From contig NZ_CP020100.1 of assembly GCF_002056295.1 (NCBI RefSeq), forward strand, positions 3,371,501 to 3,435,500: 64,000 bases of DNA. Reading direction: 5' to 3'. Within the stretch, counting starts at the first letter, position 1, and the number at the start of each line of letters is the position of its first letter. Source of the stretch: Halopseudomonas phragmitis (lineage in GTDB: Bacteria; Pseudomonadota; Gammaproteobacteria; Pseudomonadales; Pseudomonadaceae). The notes beneath the pieces were generated by a model. That model made no database searches. It worked only from the letters and a program-made list of their open reading frames with translations, and was not told the DNA's origin. A program made the position numbers and the translations under genes. This document shows positions 54,870 through 63,904 of the stretch, one piece after another.

Positions 54870-55121
54870 CTACGCCGTAGCCTCCTCCCACCACGTCAGG
54901 ATCTGCAGCGCATCTTCCCGGCTACTACCACACGAGACCGACTCGGCAGTAAATCCCGCACATACCGGAGGGCGCCGCGGATCAGCAAAGATCGCGCAGC
55001 GATACTCGGCAGTCAGATGGATACAGGGCACACCAGCCGGCTTGCCCTGCGGCATACCGGGGATAGCAGAACTGATCGAGGGCGCAATGCAGCAGGCGCC
55101 ACAACCTTCACGACACTGCAA
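54870..55121 (-). CDS. YkgJ family cysteine-cluster protein
   Basis: The 83-residue protein begins with a Cys pattern (CREGCGACC), and two more Cys (PPVC and VSCG) follow a CIHL segment, the probable metal or Fe-S site of the YkgJ/UPF0153 family. No ATG is available at the conserved N-terminus. TTG at 55121 is chosen because GGAGG lies 6 bp upstream and the product then begins at the conserved Cys block. A TTG at 55148 would overlap the previous gene by 4 bp but lacks a ribosome site. The function is unknown. Confidence 0.78.
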   Translation of the reverse strand: MQCREGCGACCIAPSISSAIPGMPQGKPAGVPCIHLTAEYRCAIFADPRRPPVCAGFTAESVSCGSSREDALQILTWWEEATA

Positions 55122-55144
55122 GCAATACCTCCAGCCCCAACAAT

Positions 55145-56017
55145 TCAAGCATCACGCTTGAGCCGGGCAATCAGACTGGAGGTATCCCAGCGCCCGCCAC
55201 CCATGGCCTGGATATCGGCATAGAACTGGTCGACCAGCGCCGTCACCGGCAACTGCGCGCCATTGCGCCGCGCCTCGTCGAGCACGATCCCCAGATCTTT
55301 GCGCATCCAGTCGACCGCAAAACCGAAGTCAAATTCACCCGCCAGCATGGTCTTGTGTCGATGCTCGAGCTGCCAGGACTGGGCCGCACCCTTGCTGATC
55401 ACTTCCATCGCCGCCTCACCATCCAGGCCGGCGCTCCGGGCAAAATTCAGCGCCTCGGCCAAGCCCTGAACCAGACCGGCGATACAGATTTGATTAACCA
55501 TTTTGGTCAATTGCCCCGACCCGGCCGCTCCCATCAGGCGAACCATCCGGGCATAGCTGCTGATCACTGGCCGGGCCAGATCATAGACCGCCGCATCACC
55601 ACCCACCATGACCGTCAACTGACCATGCTCGGCACCGGCCTGACCACCGGAAACCGGCGCATCAAGAAAACCCACACCCTGCCGGGACGCCAGATCTGCC
55701 AACTCCCGGGCCACATCAGCAGAAGCAGTGGTATGGTCCACAATCACCGCACCACTGCGAATCCCCTTGAGCACGCCATGCTCACCACTGATCACTTCGC
55801 GCAGATCATGGTCGTTCCCTACGCAAACCATGACGAAATCCTGATCGACCGCCGCCTGCGCCGGTGTCTCACATGCCCGGCCGCCATGCTGCACCACCCA
55901 CTCGGCAGCCTTGCTGGCAGTACGGTTGTAGACTGTCAGCTCGTGCCCGGCACGCAGCAGATGTCCCGCCATGGGATAGCCCATGACGCCCAGACCGATA
56001 AACGCCACATTTGCCAT
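55145..56017 (-). CDS. Beta-hydroxyacid dehydrogenase (3-hydroxyisobutyrate dehydrogenase family)
   Basis: The 290-residue NAD(P)-dependent enzyme has the Rossmann motif VAFIGLGVMGYPMAGHLL. The substrate-binding loop is DAPVSGGQAGAE, and the catalytic Lys lies in GSGQLTKMVNQ. Relatives act on 3-hydroxyisobutyrate, tartronate semialdehyde or glyoxylate/succinic semialdehyde. The Asn-Arg after the second strand (VYNRT) favours NADP, but the substrate is uncertain. It precedes the YkgJ gene and is divergent from the second RND pair. Confidence 0.9.
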   Translation of the reverse strand: MANVAFIGLGVMGYPMAGHLLRAGHELTVYNRTASKAAEWVVQHGGRACETPAQAAVDQDFVMVCVGNDHDLREVISGEHGVLKGIRSGAVIVDHTTASADVARELADLASRQGVGFLDAPVSGGQAGAEHGQLTVMVGGDAAVYDLARPVISSYARMVRLMGAAGSGQLTKMVNQICIAGLVQGLAEALNFARSAGLDGEAAMEVISKGAAQSWQLEHRHKTMLAGEFDFGFAVDWMRKDLGIVLDEARRNGAQLPVTALVDQFYADIQAMGGGRWDTSSLIARLKRDA

Positions 56018-56212
56018 AACCGCCTCTCAATACGTCAACCCAAGCCGATCAACTACGGCCATCGATCAATGAAATGATAACAAGGCTGTTTTTCCGCCTC
56101 GCCCTCTCATTGACATTTTTTACCAATAAAACTCCAACATAATACCCCTCCCCCCATGTCATGGCACGCCAGTACAGGTAGCATGGGGCCTCAATCCAGC
56201 AATGGAACAGTG

Positions 56213-57265
56213 ATGCCATCTATCCGCTTACAACGTCTGCTCGTACTGTTCGCCAGCCTGCTACTGGTCTCTGCCTGTCAGCCCGAAGCGCCACCGGTCA
56301 GCGCCAGCAACAATGCCACGCCAGTTGCGGCCTACAGTGTCAGCACCCGTGACCTGTCGCGCCCGTTGCGCCTGTCAGCCAGCGTCGAGCCGCGTACCCA
56401 GATCCGTCTGGCCGCGCGCACTGCCGGCACCGTTCAGGCCGTTCATCATGAAGAAGGCGAACGAGTTCAACGCGGTCAACTACTGGCTCAGCTCGATGTC
56501 GCCGAGGCCGCCGCCGAACTGGCCCGCACCGAAGCCCAACTGAACTCAGCCAGACTGGACTACCAGCGCGCCGTAGAATTGCGGCGCCGGGGCGTTGCCA
56601 CCGAACTGGAACTGCAAACCGCCCAGGTCGCACTGCAGGTCGCTGAAAGCCATCAAGCGTTGTGGAGCAGCCGCGTGGCCTATGGCCGGATTGAAGCTCC
56701 GCAAAACGCTACCATCACCGCCCGACATATCGACCCAGGCGAAGCAGTCGACGCCCAGGACACCCTGTTCGAACTGGCCGACATGGACCACCTGGTTCTG
56801 CGCCTAGGCGTATCGGAACTGGATGTGGTGCACCTAGCCCCCGGCCAGCAGATCCCGGTACATCTGGATGCCCTCCCCGACCTGCGACTGACGGGAGAGG
56901 TGCGGCGCATCTTTCCTGCCGCTATGGGAACCAGCCGACTGATCACCGTGGAACTGGTCCTGCCCCCAAGCTCCTGGGACCTGGGCGTAAAACCCGGCTT
57001 TCTGGCCCGAATCGACACCGGTATCGATCCGCGCCCCGACACACTGGTGGTACCTTCGGCCGCTATCGGCAGCGGTGACAACGGCAATTATGTCTACACC
57101 ATCACTCAGGAGCAGCTCGGCTATCGTCCGATCCAGACCGGCATCACTCGTGGCCGCTGGACCGAGATCATCGACGGACTGGAACCCGGTGAAACCATTC
57201 TGGCCAGCAACCCTATCGACATGCAGGACGCCCAGCCAGTGCGTATTGTCACTTACCTGGAGTAA
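56213..57265 (+). CDS. RND efflux adaptor lipoprotein
   Basis: The 350-residue HlyD-family adaptor has a lipoprotein signal (LLLVSAC, Cys22). It has biotinyl-lipoyl halves (AARTAGTVQAVHHEEGERVQ and APQNATITARHIDPGEAV), a short helical hairpin and a C-terminal barrel. The permease follows after 3 bp. GGAACAG precedes the ATG; an earlier in-frame ATG (56156) would spoil the lipoprotein signal and is rejected. No outer-membrane channel gene is adjacent. Confidence 0.9.
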   Translation: MPSIRLQRLLVLFASLLLVSACQPEAPPVSASNNATPVAAYSVSTRDLSRPLRLSASVEPRTQIRLAARTAGTVQAVHHEEGERVQRGQLLAQLDVAEAAAELARTEAQLNSARLDYQRAVELRRRGVATELELQTAQVALQVAESHQALWSSRVAYGRIEAPQNATITARHIDPGEAVDAQDTLFELADMDHLVLRLGVSELDVVHLAPGQQIPVHLDALPDLRLTGEVRRIFPAAMGTSRLITVELVLPPSSWDLGVKPGFLARIDTGIDPRPDTLVVPSAAIGSGDNGNYVYTITQEQLGYRPIQTGITRGRWTEIIDGLEPGETILASNPIDMQDAQPVRIVTYLE

Positions 57266-57268
57266 GTC

Positions 57269-60200
57269 ATGGCCCAGCAGCAACCTCCGCCGCGCGGCGG
57301 ACTGGCTGGTCTGGCGATCAGCCGCCCAGTCGGCACCCTGGCCATCGCTTCGGTAGTACTGGTGATCGGCCTGTATTTTCTCCAGCGCCTGCCGATCGAT
57401 CTGTTGCCCAGCATCGAATACCCGCAGATCCGGGTAACCGTCAACTACCCCGGCGTCTCTCCCGAGGTCATGGAAGAACAGGTGACCCGGGTTCTGGAAC
57501 GTAACCTGGCAGCGACCGAAGGCCTTCGCTTGATGTCCAGCCGAGTTGAGGACAGTCGCACCGATATCGACCTGACTTTCGAATTCGGCACTAATCTCGA
57601 TATTGCCATGCAGAACACCTCGCGCGAACTGGAGCAGGCCCGCGCCCAGTTGCCGGATATCAACCCGCCCCGGGTGCGCAAGTTCGACGGCAGCGAAGCG
57701 GTTGTCTGGCGCGGCGGCTTCAGCTCCACCGTGCGCAATGAGGCTGCCGTCAACGACTGGATCGAAAACATCCTGTTCCCACAACTGATCGGCATTGCCG
57801 GCGTCTCCTCGGTTGAGTCAGCCGGCGGCATGGTCCGCGAGATCGAGGTCATCGTCGACCAACCCCGCCTGCATTCCTACGGGCTCGGCCTGCAGGACCT
57901 GAGCAACACCCTGGCAGCCGAAAACCGCGACCTCGCAGTCGGCCGGATCAGCTCCAGCGAGTTCGACGTGGCCGGCAAGACCGAGGGCCTGTTCAACTCG
58001 CTGGAACAGATCCGCGACACTCTGCTGCCACTGCCCCGGGAGGCCCAGCGACTTGGCCAGAACATCCGCCTGGCCGATGTCGCCGAAGTACGCGACGGCC
58101 ATCGGCGCCAGCGGGTGTTCGCCCGACTCAACGGCACACCTGCGGCCCAGGTCACCATCTACAAGCTGCCCGAAGCCAATACAGTCGCCGTCGCCGATGA
58201 CGTGCGTGCAACCCTGGAGCGCCTGCAGCGCTCAGGCTTCATCCCTATAGACATCCGCTTCGAACCAACCCAGGACCCGAGCTTCTTCATCCGCGGCGCC
58301 CTGTCCAGCGTCAGCACCGCCGCCCTGATCGGCGGTGCCCTGGCAATGCTGGTGGTGCTGTTATTCCTCGGCAGCCTGCGCAAGGGCTTTGTCATCGGCC
58401 TGTCGATCCCGATCGCAATCATGGCCACCTTCGCCCTGATGGGCGTCAGCGGCCTGACTCTCAATATCATCAGCCTGGGTGGGCTGGCTCTGGGCGTCGG
58501 ACTACTACTGGACAACGCCATCGTCATGCTGGAAAACATCTACCGGCACCGTGACAGCCTGGGCAAGGACCCGGACCAGGCCGCGCGCGACGGCGCCCGC
58601 GAAGTCGTCTCGGCGATTACTGCCGGCACTCTGACCAACCTCGCTGCAGTACTGCCCTTCCTGCTGGTCAGCGGCATTGCCGCTCTGGTCTTCCAGGAAA
58701 TGATTCTGACCATCGCCTTCGCCATCATCGCCACCCTGGTCGCAGCACTGACCCTGGTCCCGAGTCTGGCGGCGCTACTGGGCAAACTGACACTGAACAG
58801 CGGCCTGGATCGCAGCCTGCCAGTACGCCTGTTTTCTGGCCTGGTCGAGCGCCTGCGCCAAGGCTATACCACAGCCCTGCCGACAGTACTGCACTGGCGC
58901 TGGGGCGTACTGGGGCTGGCCAGTCTGGCACTGGCCGGCTCGGCCTGGCTGTTCAGCCAGCTCGGCAGCGAATTTCTGCCGCAAATGGACGACGGCGCGG
59001 TTCAGATCCGTATCAGCCTGCCACCTGGTACTCCACCGGAAGAAACCCAGCAGGTGGCACGGCGAATCGAACAACTGCTGACCAGTCGCGAGTATGTCGA
59101 AAGCGTCTTCACCCTGGCTGGCGGCGCTCTGTGGGGCGGCGTGATCAGCGAGCGGCCAGGCTCGGGCATTTTCATGATTCAACTGGTACCAGCCAGTGAA
59201 CGCCCAGAGATGCCGGCCGGACGCTGGATCGCCGACACCCAGCAAGCCGTCAGGGCCCTGGATATTCCCGGCGCCCGGATCTTCGCCCGCCCGCCACAGA
59301 TTCGCGGCCTGCGCTTTACCAGTGAAGGCAATGATCTGGCGATCGGCGTCATGGGCCCGGATCTCAGGCAACTGCAAACCCTGGCCAACCAGATCGCCCA
59401 GCACCTGCAAGGCATTCCAGGCCTGGAAGGGTTGGACAGCGGCCAGGAAGACCTGAACCCTCTGCTGCGCCTGCATGTTGATCGGCAGCGGGCCGCCGAG
59501 TACGGCCTGCGGGTCGCCGAAATCGGTCAGGCCGTACGCGATGCCGTTGACGGCGCGGTACCAACCCGCTATATCGACGGCAATCAGGAATACGACGTAC
59601 GGGTACGCCTGCCCTACAGCGCCGCCGAAGACAGCGACGCACTGGGCAACCTCATGCTATTCCGCCAGCAGAACGAACCGGTACTGTTGCGCGACCTGGC
59701 CCGACTGGAACTGGGCGACGGCCCGGCAACCATCTACCGTGAAAACCAGAGTCGGATCGTGCGAGTGGTCGGGGACATAAACACCAGCATCAACGATGTC
59801 GGCAGCGTCATGCAGCAAGTCCAGCAGCGTCTGGCCGAACTCGACATCCCCGAACGCTACAGCCTGCTCTATGGCGGCCAATGGGAAACAATTCAGGACA
59901 CCAACCGTGAACTGAGCGTGGTGATAGCGCTGTCAATCTTTCTGGTGTTCGTGGTCTTGGCGGTGCAGTACGAGCGCCTGAGCAACCCTCTGATCATCAT
60001 GGCAGCCGCGCCACTGTCACTGGTCGGCGTCAGCCTGGCCCTGTGGCTGACCAGCACCCCGGTCTCTGCTCCGGTCCTGATCGGCCTGATTCTGCTGATC
60101 GGTATCGTGGTAAACAACGCCATCTTACTGGTCGAGTACATCGAGCAGGGCCGCCGCCAGGAAAGTCTGAGCCTGCACGAGGCCATCGTTCAGGCTGGCA

Positions 60201-60439
60201 GTGTGCGCCTGCGACCGATCCTGATGACCACCCTGACCACCGTACTGGGTATAACGCCACTGGCCGTAGGACTAGGTGAAGGTGCTGAAATCATGCGCCC
60301 GCTGGCCCTGGCGGTCGTTGGCGGCCTACTACTGTCGATGCTGCTGACCCTGTTCGTGGTGCCCTGCCTTTATCTGGTCATCAACCGCTTCGCCGAACGG
60401 CTACGCGAGCGCCTGACCGGTCAGCCAGCCAGCAGCTGA
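57269..60439 (+). CDS. RND family permease with altered proton-relay residues
   Basis: The 1056-residue, 12-helix RND protein has two large periplasmic loops. The helix 4 pair that is Asp-Asp in drug pumps is Asp415-Asn416 (GVGLLLDNAIVMLEN). The helix 10 Lys is Asn949 (GIVVNNAILLVEY). Such residues occur in a branch of RND proteins distinct from AcrB/MexB, so energetics and substrate may differ. It forms a two-gene unit with the lipoprotein adaptor. The substrate is unknown. Confidence 0.9.
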   Translation: MAQQQPPPRGGLAGLAISRPVGTLAIASVVLVIGLYFLQRLPIDLLPSIEYPQIRVTVNYPGVSPEVMEEQVTRVLERNLAATEGLRLMSSRVEDSRTDIDLTFEFGTNLDIAMQNTSRELEQARAQLPDINPPRVRKFDGSEAVVWRGGFSSTVRNEAAVNDWIENILFPQLIGIAGVSSVESAGGMVREIEVIVDQPRLHSYGLGLQDLSNTLAAENRDLAVGRISSSEFDVAGKTEGLFNSLEQIRDTLLPLPREAQRLGQNIRLADVAEVRDGHRRQRVFARLNGTPAAQVTIYKLPEANTVAVADDVRATLERLQRSGFIPIDIRFEPTQDPSFFIRGALSSVSTAALIGGALAMLVVLLFLGSLRKGFVIGLSIPIAIMATFALMGVSGLTLNIISLGGLALGVGLLLDNAIVMLENIYRHRDSLGKDPDQAARDGAREVVSAITAGTLTNLAAVLPFLLVSGIAALVFQEMILTIAFAIIATLVAALTLVPSLAALLGKLTLNSGLDRSLPVRLFSGLVERLRQGYTTALPTVLHWRWGVLGLASLALAGSAWLFSQLGSEFLPQMDDGAVQIRISLPPGTPPEETQQVARRIEQLLTSREYVESVFTLAGGALWGGVISERPGSGIFMIQLVPASERPEMPAGRWIADTQQAVRALDIPGARIFARPPQIRGLRFTSEGNDLAIGVMGPDLRQLQTLANQIAQHLQGIPGLEGLDSGQEDLNPLLRLHVDRQRAAEYGLRVAEIGQAVRDAVDGAVPTRYIDGNQEYDVRVRLPYSAAEDSDALGNLMLFRQQNEPVLLRDLARLELGDGPATIYRENQSRIVRVVGDINTSINDVGSVMQQVQQRLAELDIPERYSLLYGGQWETIQDTNRELSVVIALSIFLVFVVLAVQYERLSNPLIIMAAAPLSLVGVSLALWLTSTPVSAPVLIGLILLIGIVVNNAILLVEYIEQGRRQESLSLHEAIVQAGSVRLRPILMTTLTTVLGITPLAVGLGEGAEIMRPLALAVVGGLLLSMLLTLFVVPCLYLVINRFAERLRERLTGQPASS

Positions 60440-60512
60440 CAGGCATTGCCGCAGGGCTGGACGGCTCGGCATAATGAGCGCCCTTTAAGCCTCGCTCCCA
60501 AGGAGTCATTCG

Positions 60513-60794
60513 ATGTTCAAGGTCAACCAGTACTTCGACGGCAAAGTCGCCTCCATCGCCTTCCAGCAGCCCGAAGGCGCCGCCACCGTGGGCGTCATGG
60601 CCCCCGGCGAGTACGAATTCGGCACCAGCCAACTGGAAATCATGCACGTGATCAGCGGCCTACTGACCGTCAAGCTGCCGGGTAGCGAGCAGTGGCAGGA
60701 CTTCGCCGGCGGCAGCCAGTTCACCGTCCCGGCCAATAGCAAGTTCCAGCTCAAGGTAGCCCAGGACACTGCCTATCTCTGCGAATACCGCTAG
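60513..60794 (+). CDS. ppnP: Pyrimidine/purine nucleoside phosphorylase PpnP
   Basis: The 93-residue single-domain cupin ([20 protein letters not shown]) matches PpnP (formerly YaiE/DUF1255). PpnP phosphorolyses a broad range of nucleosides to base and ribose-1-phosphate. The family signature [20 protein letters not shown] is present. AAGGAG precedes the ATG, and the length is exactly as usual. Confidence 0.95.
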   Translation: MFKVNQYFDGKVASIAFQQPEGAATVGVMAPGEYEFGTSQLEIMHVISGLLTVKLPGSEQWQDFAGGSQFTVPANSKFQLKVAQDTAYLCEYR

Positions 60795-60823
60795 GATCCC
60801 TAAGCGTTCGTCTGGAGCGCACT

Positions 60824-61267
60824 TTACGCCGGGCTGACTTCGGTCAGCCCCTTGGCGTAGCCCTCGAGAAACAGCGGCGGCATGCGTTTCGGTTTGCCGC
60901 TGCTGAGTTCAATACAGGCAAAGGTCGTCCGCCCACGCAGCAGCGTCAGCCCGTCGCTGTTGCGACACAACTGAAAATGCCGGGTCATGCGCAGTTTCTT
61001 GTCCCAATGCACAATCCAGGTCGCCATGGTTAGCTCATCGCCTTCATAGGCCGAGGCCAGATAGTCGATCTCATGACGTACCACCGCCATCGCCCGATCC
61101 AGCTCGCGATATTCCTCCAATCCCAACCCCAGGGATTTTGAGTGCTGCCAGGCGCAACGCTCCAGCCAGCGAACATACACCGCATTATTGGCATGCCCCA
61201 GCTCGTCGATATCATCCGGCTGCACACTAATGGCCAGGGTATAGGGGTTATCCAGATCCCAGTTCAC
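60824..61267 (-). CDS. Acyl-CoA thioesterase, 4-hydroxybenzoyl-CoA thioesterase type
   Basis: The 147-residue hotdog-fold enzyme has the YbgC/FadM-like active-site region DDIDELGHANNAVYVRWLE, with Asp near the start of the first helix. GTG at 61267 is chosen: AGGAG lies 9 bp upstream and the conserved fold starts soon after. A longer frame to 61315 would add 16 unconserved residues. The substrate is unknown. It converges on ppnP and is divergent from the decarboxylase gene. Confidence 0.88.
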   Translation of the reverse strand: MNWDLDNPYTLAISVQPDDIDELGHANNAVYVRWLERCAWQHSKSLGLGLEEYRELDRAMAVVRHEIDYLASAYEGDELTMATWIVHWDKKLRMTRHFQLCRNSDGLTLLRGRTTFACIELSSGKPKRMPPLFLEGYAKGLTEVSPA

Positions 61268-61414
61268 GGGCAATGACTCCTGCTGACAAAATTCGATCAG
61301 CGCACAGGATACCACACAGCCCTACCGGCAACTGTCGGCAGCCTCCGGCAAAGCACCACTTGCAGTCACCGACGGCAGCGACAACACTGTCTGCAGGCAA
61401 CAAGGAAATCGTTC

Positions 61415-63667
61415 ATGTTCAAACACCTGCACTTCCCTATCCTGGTCATCAACCCGCATATCGGCCAGGCCAATGTGGCCGGCAAGCAACTCGACGATCT
61501 GTTCAGCGCCCTGAGCCAGGAGGGCTTCGAAGTCCTGGCCACCGGCTCGCTGGATGAAGGACGACTGATAGCCGAAGCCCACCGCGGCCTGTCCTGCATC
61601 CTGTTCAGCACCGACGACGGTAACGACCTGGCGCCTGTCCAGGCTCTGTTCGAGGCTGCCCACTCGCGCTCGCCCGAACTGCCGATCATCGCCCTGAGCA
61701 CCCGTCAGCACCTGGACAGCCACTACCTCAGCGCGCTGCGCGATCTGCTGCAGCTGCGCGGCATCATCTATCTGTTCGAGGACACCCTGCCGTTCATTGC
61801 CGGACAGATCGCCCGTACCGCCCGCGCCTATCTGGCACAACTGCTGCCACCCTTCTTCAAGGCCCTGCTCGACTACACCGCGCGTTCCAGCTATTCCTGG
61901 CATTCACCCGGCCATGGCGGCGGCGTGGCCTTTCGCAAGAGCCCGGTCGGCCGGGCCTTCCATGACTTTCTAGGCGAGAACACCCTGCGCTCGGACCTGT
62001 CGGTCTCGGTACCCGGCCTGGGCTCGCTGCTCGATCACAACGGCCCGATTGCCGAGGCCGAGGCGAACACCGCTCGCACCTTCGGCGCAGATCACAGCTT
62101 CTACGTAATCAACGGCACCTCGACCGCCAACAAGATCATCTGGCACGCCTTCGTCAGCCGCGATGATGTAGTGCTGGTCGATCGCAACTGCCACAAGTCA
62201 ATCCTCCATGCCATCATCATGACCGGCGCCATCCCGCTCTACCTGACCGGCTCGCGCAACGACTACGGCATCATCGGCCCGATCAGCCTGGAAGAGTTGG
62301 CCCCCGAGCGGCTCAAGCAGCGCCTGGCCGAGCATCCACTGCTCAAGGATCGCCAGGTCGACAATATCCGCCTGGCGGTGCTGACCAACTCGACCTATGA
62401 CGGCCTGTGCTACAACGCCGAGCTGATCAAGGAACAGCTGCAGGATGCCGTCGACATCCTGCACTTCGACGAAGCCTGGTACGGCTACGCTGCCTTTCAC
62501 GAATTTTATGCCGGTCGCCATGGCATGGGTCGCAATCGCGGCCTGCCTCGCGCACGTCACCCACTGGTATTCGCCACCCAATCGCCGCACAAGGTGCTGG
62601 CAGCGCTGAGTCAGGCCTCGATCATTCTTGCCCAGGACAGCGAGGAGCAGCAGCTAGATCGCGAGCGCTTCAATGAAGCCTTCATGATGCACACCTCAAC
62701 CTCCCCGCATTACGGCATCATTGCCTCGATCGACGTAGCCACCGGGATGATGGCTGGCGAGCCTGGCCGCTCACTGGTCCAGGAGACCCTGGACGAGGCC
62801 CTGAGCTTCCGCCAGGCCATGCAGCAGACCGCCGAACGACTGGACGAGGATCAGTGGTGGTTTGATGTCTGGGAGCCAGAAGAAGCGCTGGACAGCGAGC
62901 AACTGCAAGCCAGTGACTGGACCCTGGATAATGGCGAGAGCTGGCACGGCTTTGGCGACATGGCGCCGGACTACGCCCTGCTCGACCCGATCAAGGTCAC
63001 CCTGCTGACTCCCGGCGTCGAGGAACAGGGCCGGCTGGCCAAAAGTGGCATTCCGGCCGCCATCGTCACCCGTTTTCTGGCCGAGCGCGGTCTGGTCGTG
63101 GAAAAAACCGGCCTTTACTCGTTTCTGATTCTGTTCTCACTGGGCATCACCAAGGGCAAATGGAGCACCCTGGTATCCGAACTACAGGAGTTCAAGCGCC
63201 TCTACGACGCCAACGCACCACTGGAAACGACCCTGCCGGGCATCGCCCAGGGCGGCCATTATCCGGGCCTGGGACTGCAGGATCTGTGCGAACGCCTGCA
63301 CAGCTTCTACAAGCAGCAGCGCATGGTGAAGATCCTGCGCCAGATCTATACCGAGCTGCCAGACATGCTGGTGCGCCCAGCCGACGCCTATCAGCACATG
63401 GTTCGCGGTCAGGTCGAGATGGTCCCGATCGAGCAACTGGCCGGCCGAATCAGCGCCGTCATGCTGGTTCCCTACCCGCCAGGTATTCCGGTGATCATGC
63501 CCGGCGAGCGGTTCCCGACCGATTGCACCGCAATAACCGACTACCTGCGCGTGGCGCAGCAACTGGACCAGCAGTTCCCGGGCTTTGAAAGCGATATTCA
63601 CGGTCTGCGCGAAATCCGCCAGGAGGACGGCAGCGTGCGGTTCTGTGTGGACTGCCTGAAGGAGTGA
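61415..63667 (+). CDS. Orn/Lys/Arg decarboxylase, LdcA-like (lysine decarboxylase probable)
   Basis: The 750-residue fold-type I PLP decarboxylase has an N-terminal wing domain (1-135). Its catalytic domain carries SWHSPGHGGGVAFRKSPVG, FVINGTSTANK and the PLP-binding Lys393 in TQSPHKVLAA, and a C-terminal domain ends the chain. Length and sequence strongly resemble Pseudomonas aeruginosa LdcA, which makes cadaverine from lysine. The substrate is inferred from that likeness; ornithine or arginine is less likely. It stands alone before the tRNA genes and has its own terminator. Confidence 0.92.
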   Translation: MFKHLHFPILVINPHIGQANVAGKQLDDLFSALSQEGFEVLATGSLDEGRLIAEAHRGLSCILFSTDDGNDLAPVQALFEAAHSRSPELPIIALSTRQHLDSHYLSALRDLLQLRGIIYLFEDTLPFIAGQIARTARAYLAQLLPPFFKALLDYTARSSYSWHSPGHGGGVAFRKSPVGRAFHDFLGENTLRSDLSVSVPGLGSLLDHNGPIAEAEANTARTFGADHSFYVINGTSTANKIIWHAFVSRDDVVLVDRNCHKSILHAIIMTGAIPLYLTGSRNDYGIIGPISLEELAPERLKQRLAEHPLLKDRQVDNIRLAVLTNSTYDGLCYNAELIKEQLQDAVDILHFDEAWYGYAAFHEFYAGRHGMGRNRGLPRARHPLVFATQSPHKVLAALSQASIILAQDSEEQQLDRERFNEAFMMHTSTSPHYGIIASIDVATGMMAGEPGRSLVQETLDEALSFRQAMQQTAERLDEDQWWFDVWEPEEALDSEQLQASDWTLDNGESWHGFGDMAPDYALLDPIKVTLLTPGVEEQGRLAKSGIPAAIVTRFLAERGLVVEKTGLYSFLILFSLGITKGKWSTLVSELQEFKRLYDANAPLETTLPGIAQGGHYPGLGLQDLCERLHSFYKQQRMVKILRQIYTELPDMLVRPADAYQHMVRGQVEMVPIEQLAGRISAVMLVPYPPGIPVIMPGERFPTDCTAITDYLRVAQQLDQQFPGFESDIHGLREIRQEDGSVRFCVDCLKE

Positions 63668-63678
63668 CAGGCAAAGAA

Positions 63679-63706
63679 AAAGGGCTCGTCTTGCGACGAG
63701 CCCTTT
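63679..63706. terminator. Bidirectional terminator between decarboxylase and tRNA genes
   Basis: The stem AAAGGGCTCGTC / GACGAGCCCTTT closes a TTGC loop. With A-rich and T-rich flanks it can stop the decarboxylase transcript and the minus-strand tRNA transcript. Confidence 0.85.
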
Positions 63707-63709
63707 AAT

Positions 63710-63785
63710 TGGTGGAGCTAAGCGGGATCGAACCGCTGACCTCCTGCATGCCATGCAGGCGCTCTCCCAGCTGAGCTATAGCCCC
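63710..63785 (-). tRNA. tRNA-Ala (anticodon GGC)
   Basis: The 76-nt cloverleaf starts GGGGCTATAG and has the D-arm AGCTCAGCTGGGAGAGC. The anticodon stem is CCTGC/GCAGG with loop ATGGCAT (GGC), the T-arm is GGTTCGATCC, and CCA is encoded. It is the second of two minus-strand tRNAs, 43 bp after tRNA-Glu. Confidence 0.97.
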
Positions 63786-63828
63786 GTGGTCTTGCGACCG
63801 CCGGCACATGGGTACCGGTTGGTAAAGA

Positions 63829-63904
63829 TGGCGTCCCCTAGGGGACTCGAACCCCTGTTACCGCCGTGAAAGGGCGGTGTCCTAGGCCACTAGACGAAGG
63901 GGAC
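63829..63904 (-). tRNA. tRNA-Glu (anticodon TTC)
   Basis: The 76-nt cloverleaf starts GTCCCCTTCG. The anticodon stem is CCGCC/GGCGG with loop CTTTCAC (TTC), the T-arm is GGTTCGAGTCC, and CCA is encoded. It is probably co-transcribed with the following tRNA-Ala. Confidence 0.97.

Noticed and set aside
56018-56212. TTGACA upstream of the second RND adaptor as a sigma-70 promoter
   Set aside because: The nearest -10-like TAATAC is 22-23 bases away, too far for a normal promoter.
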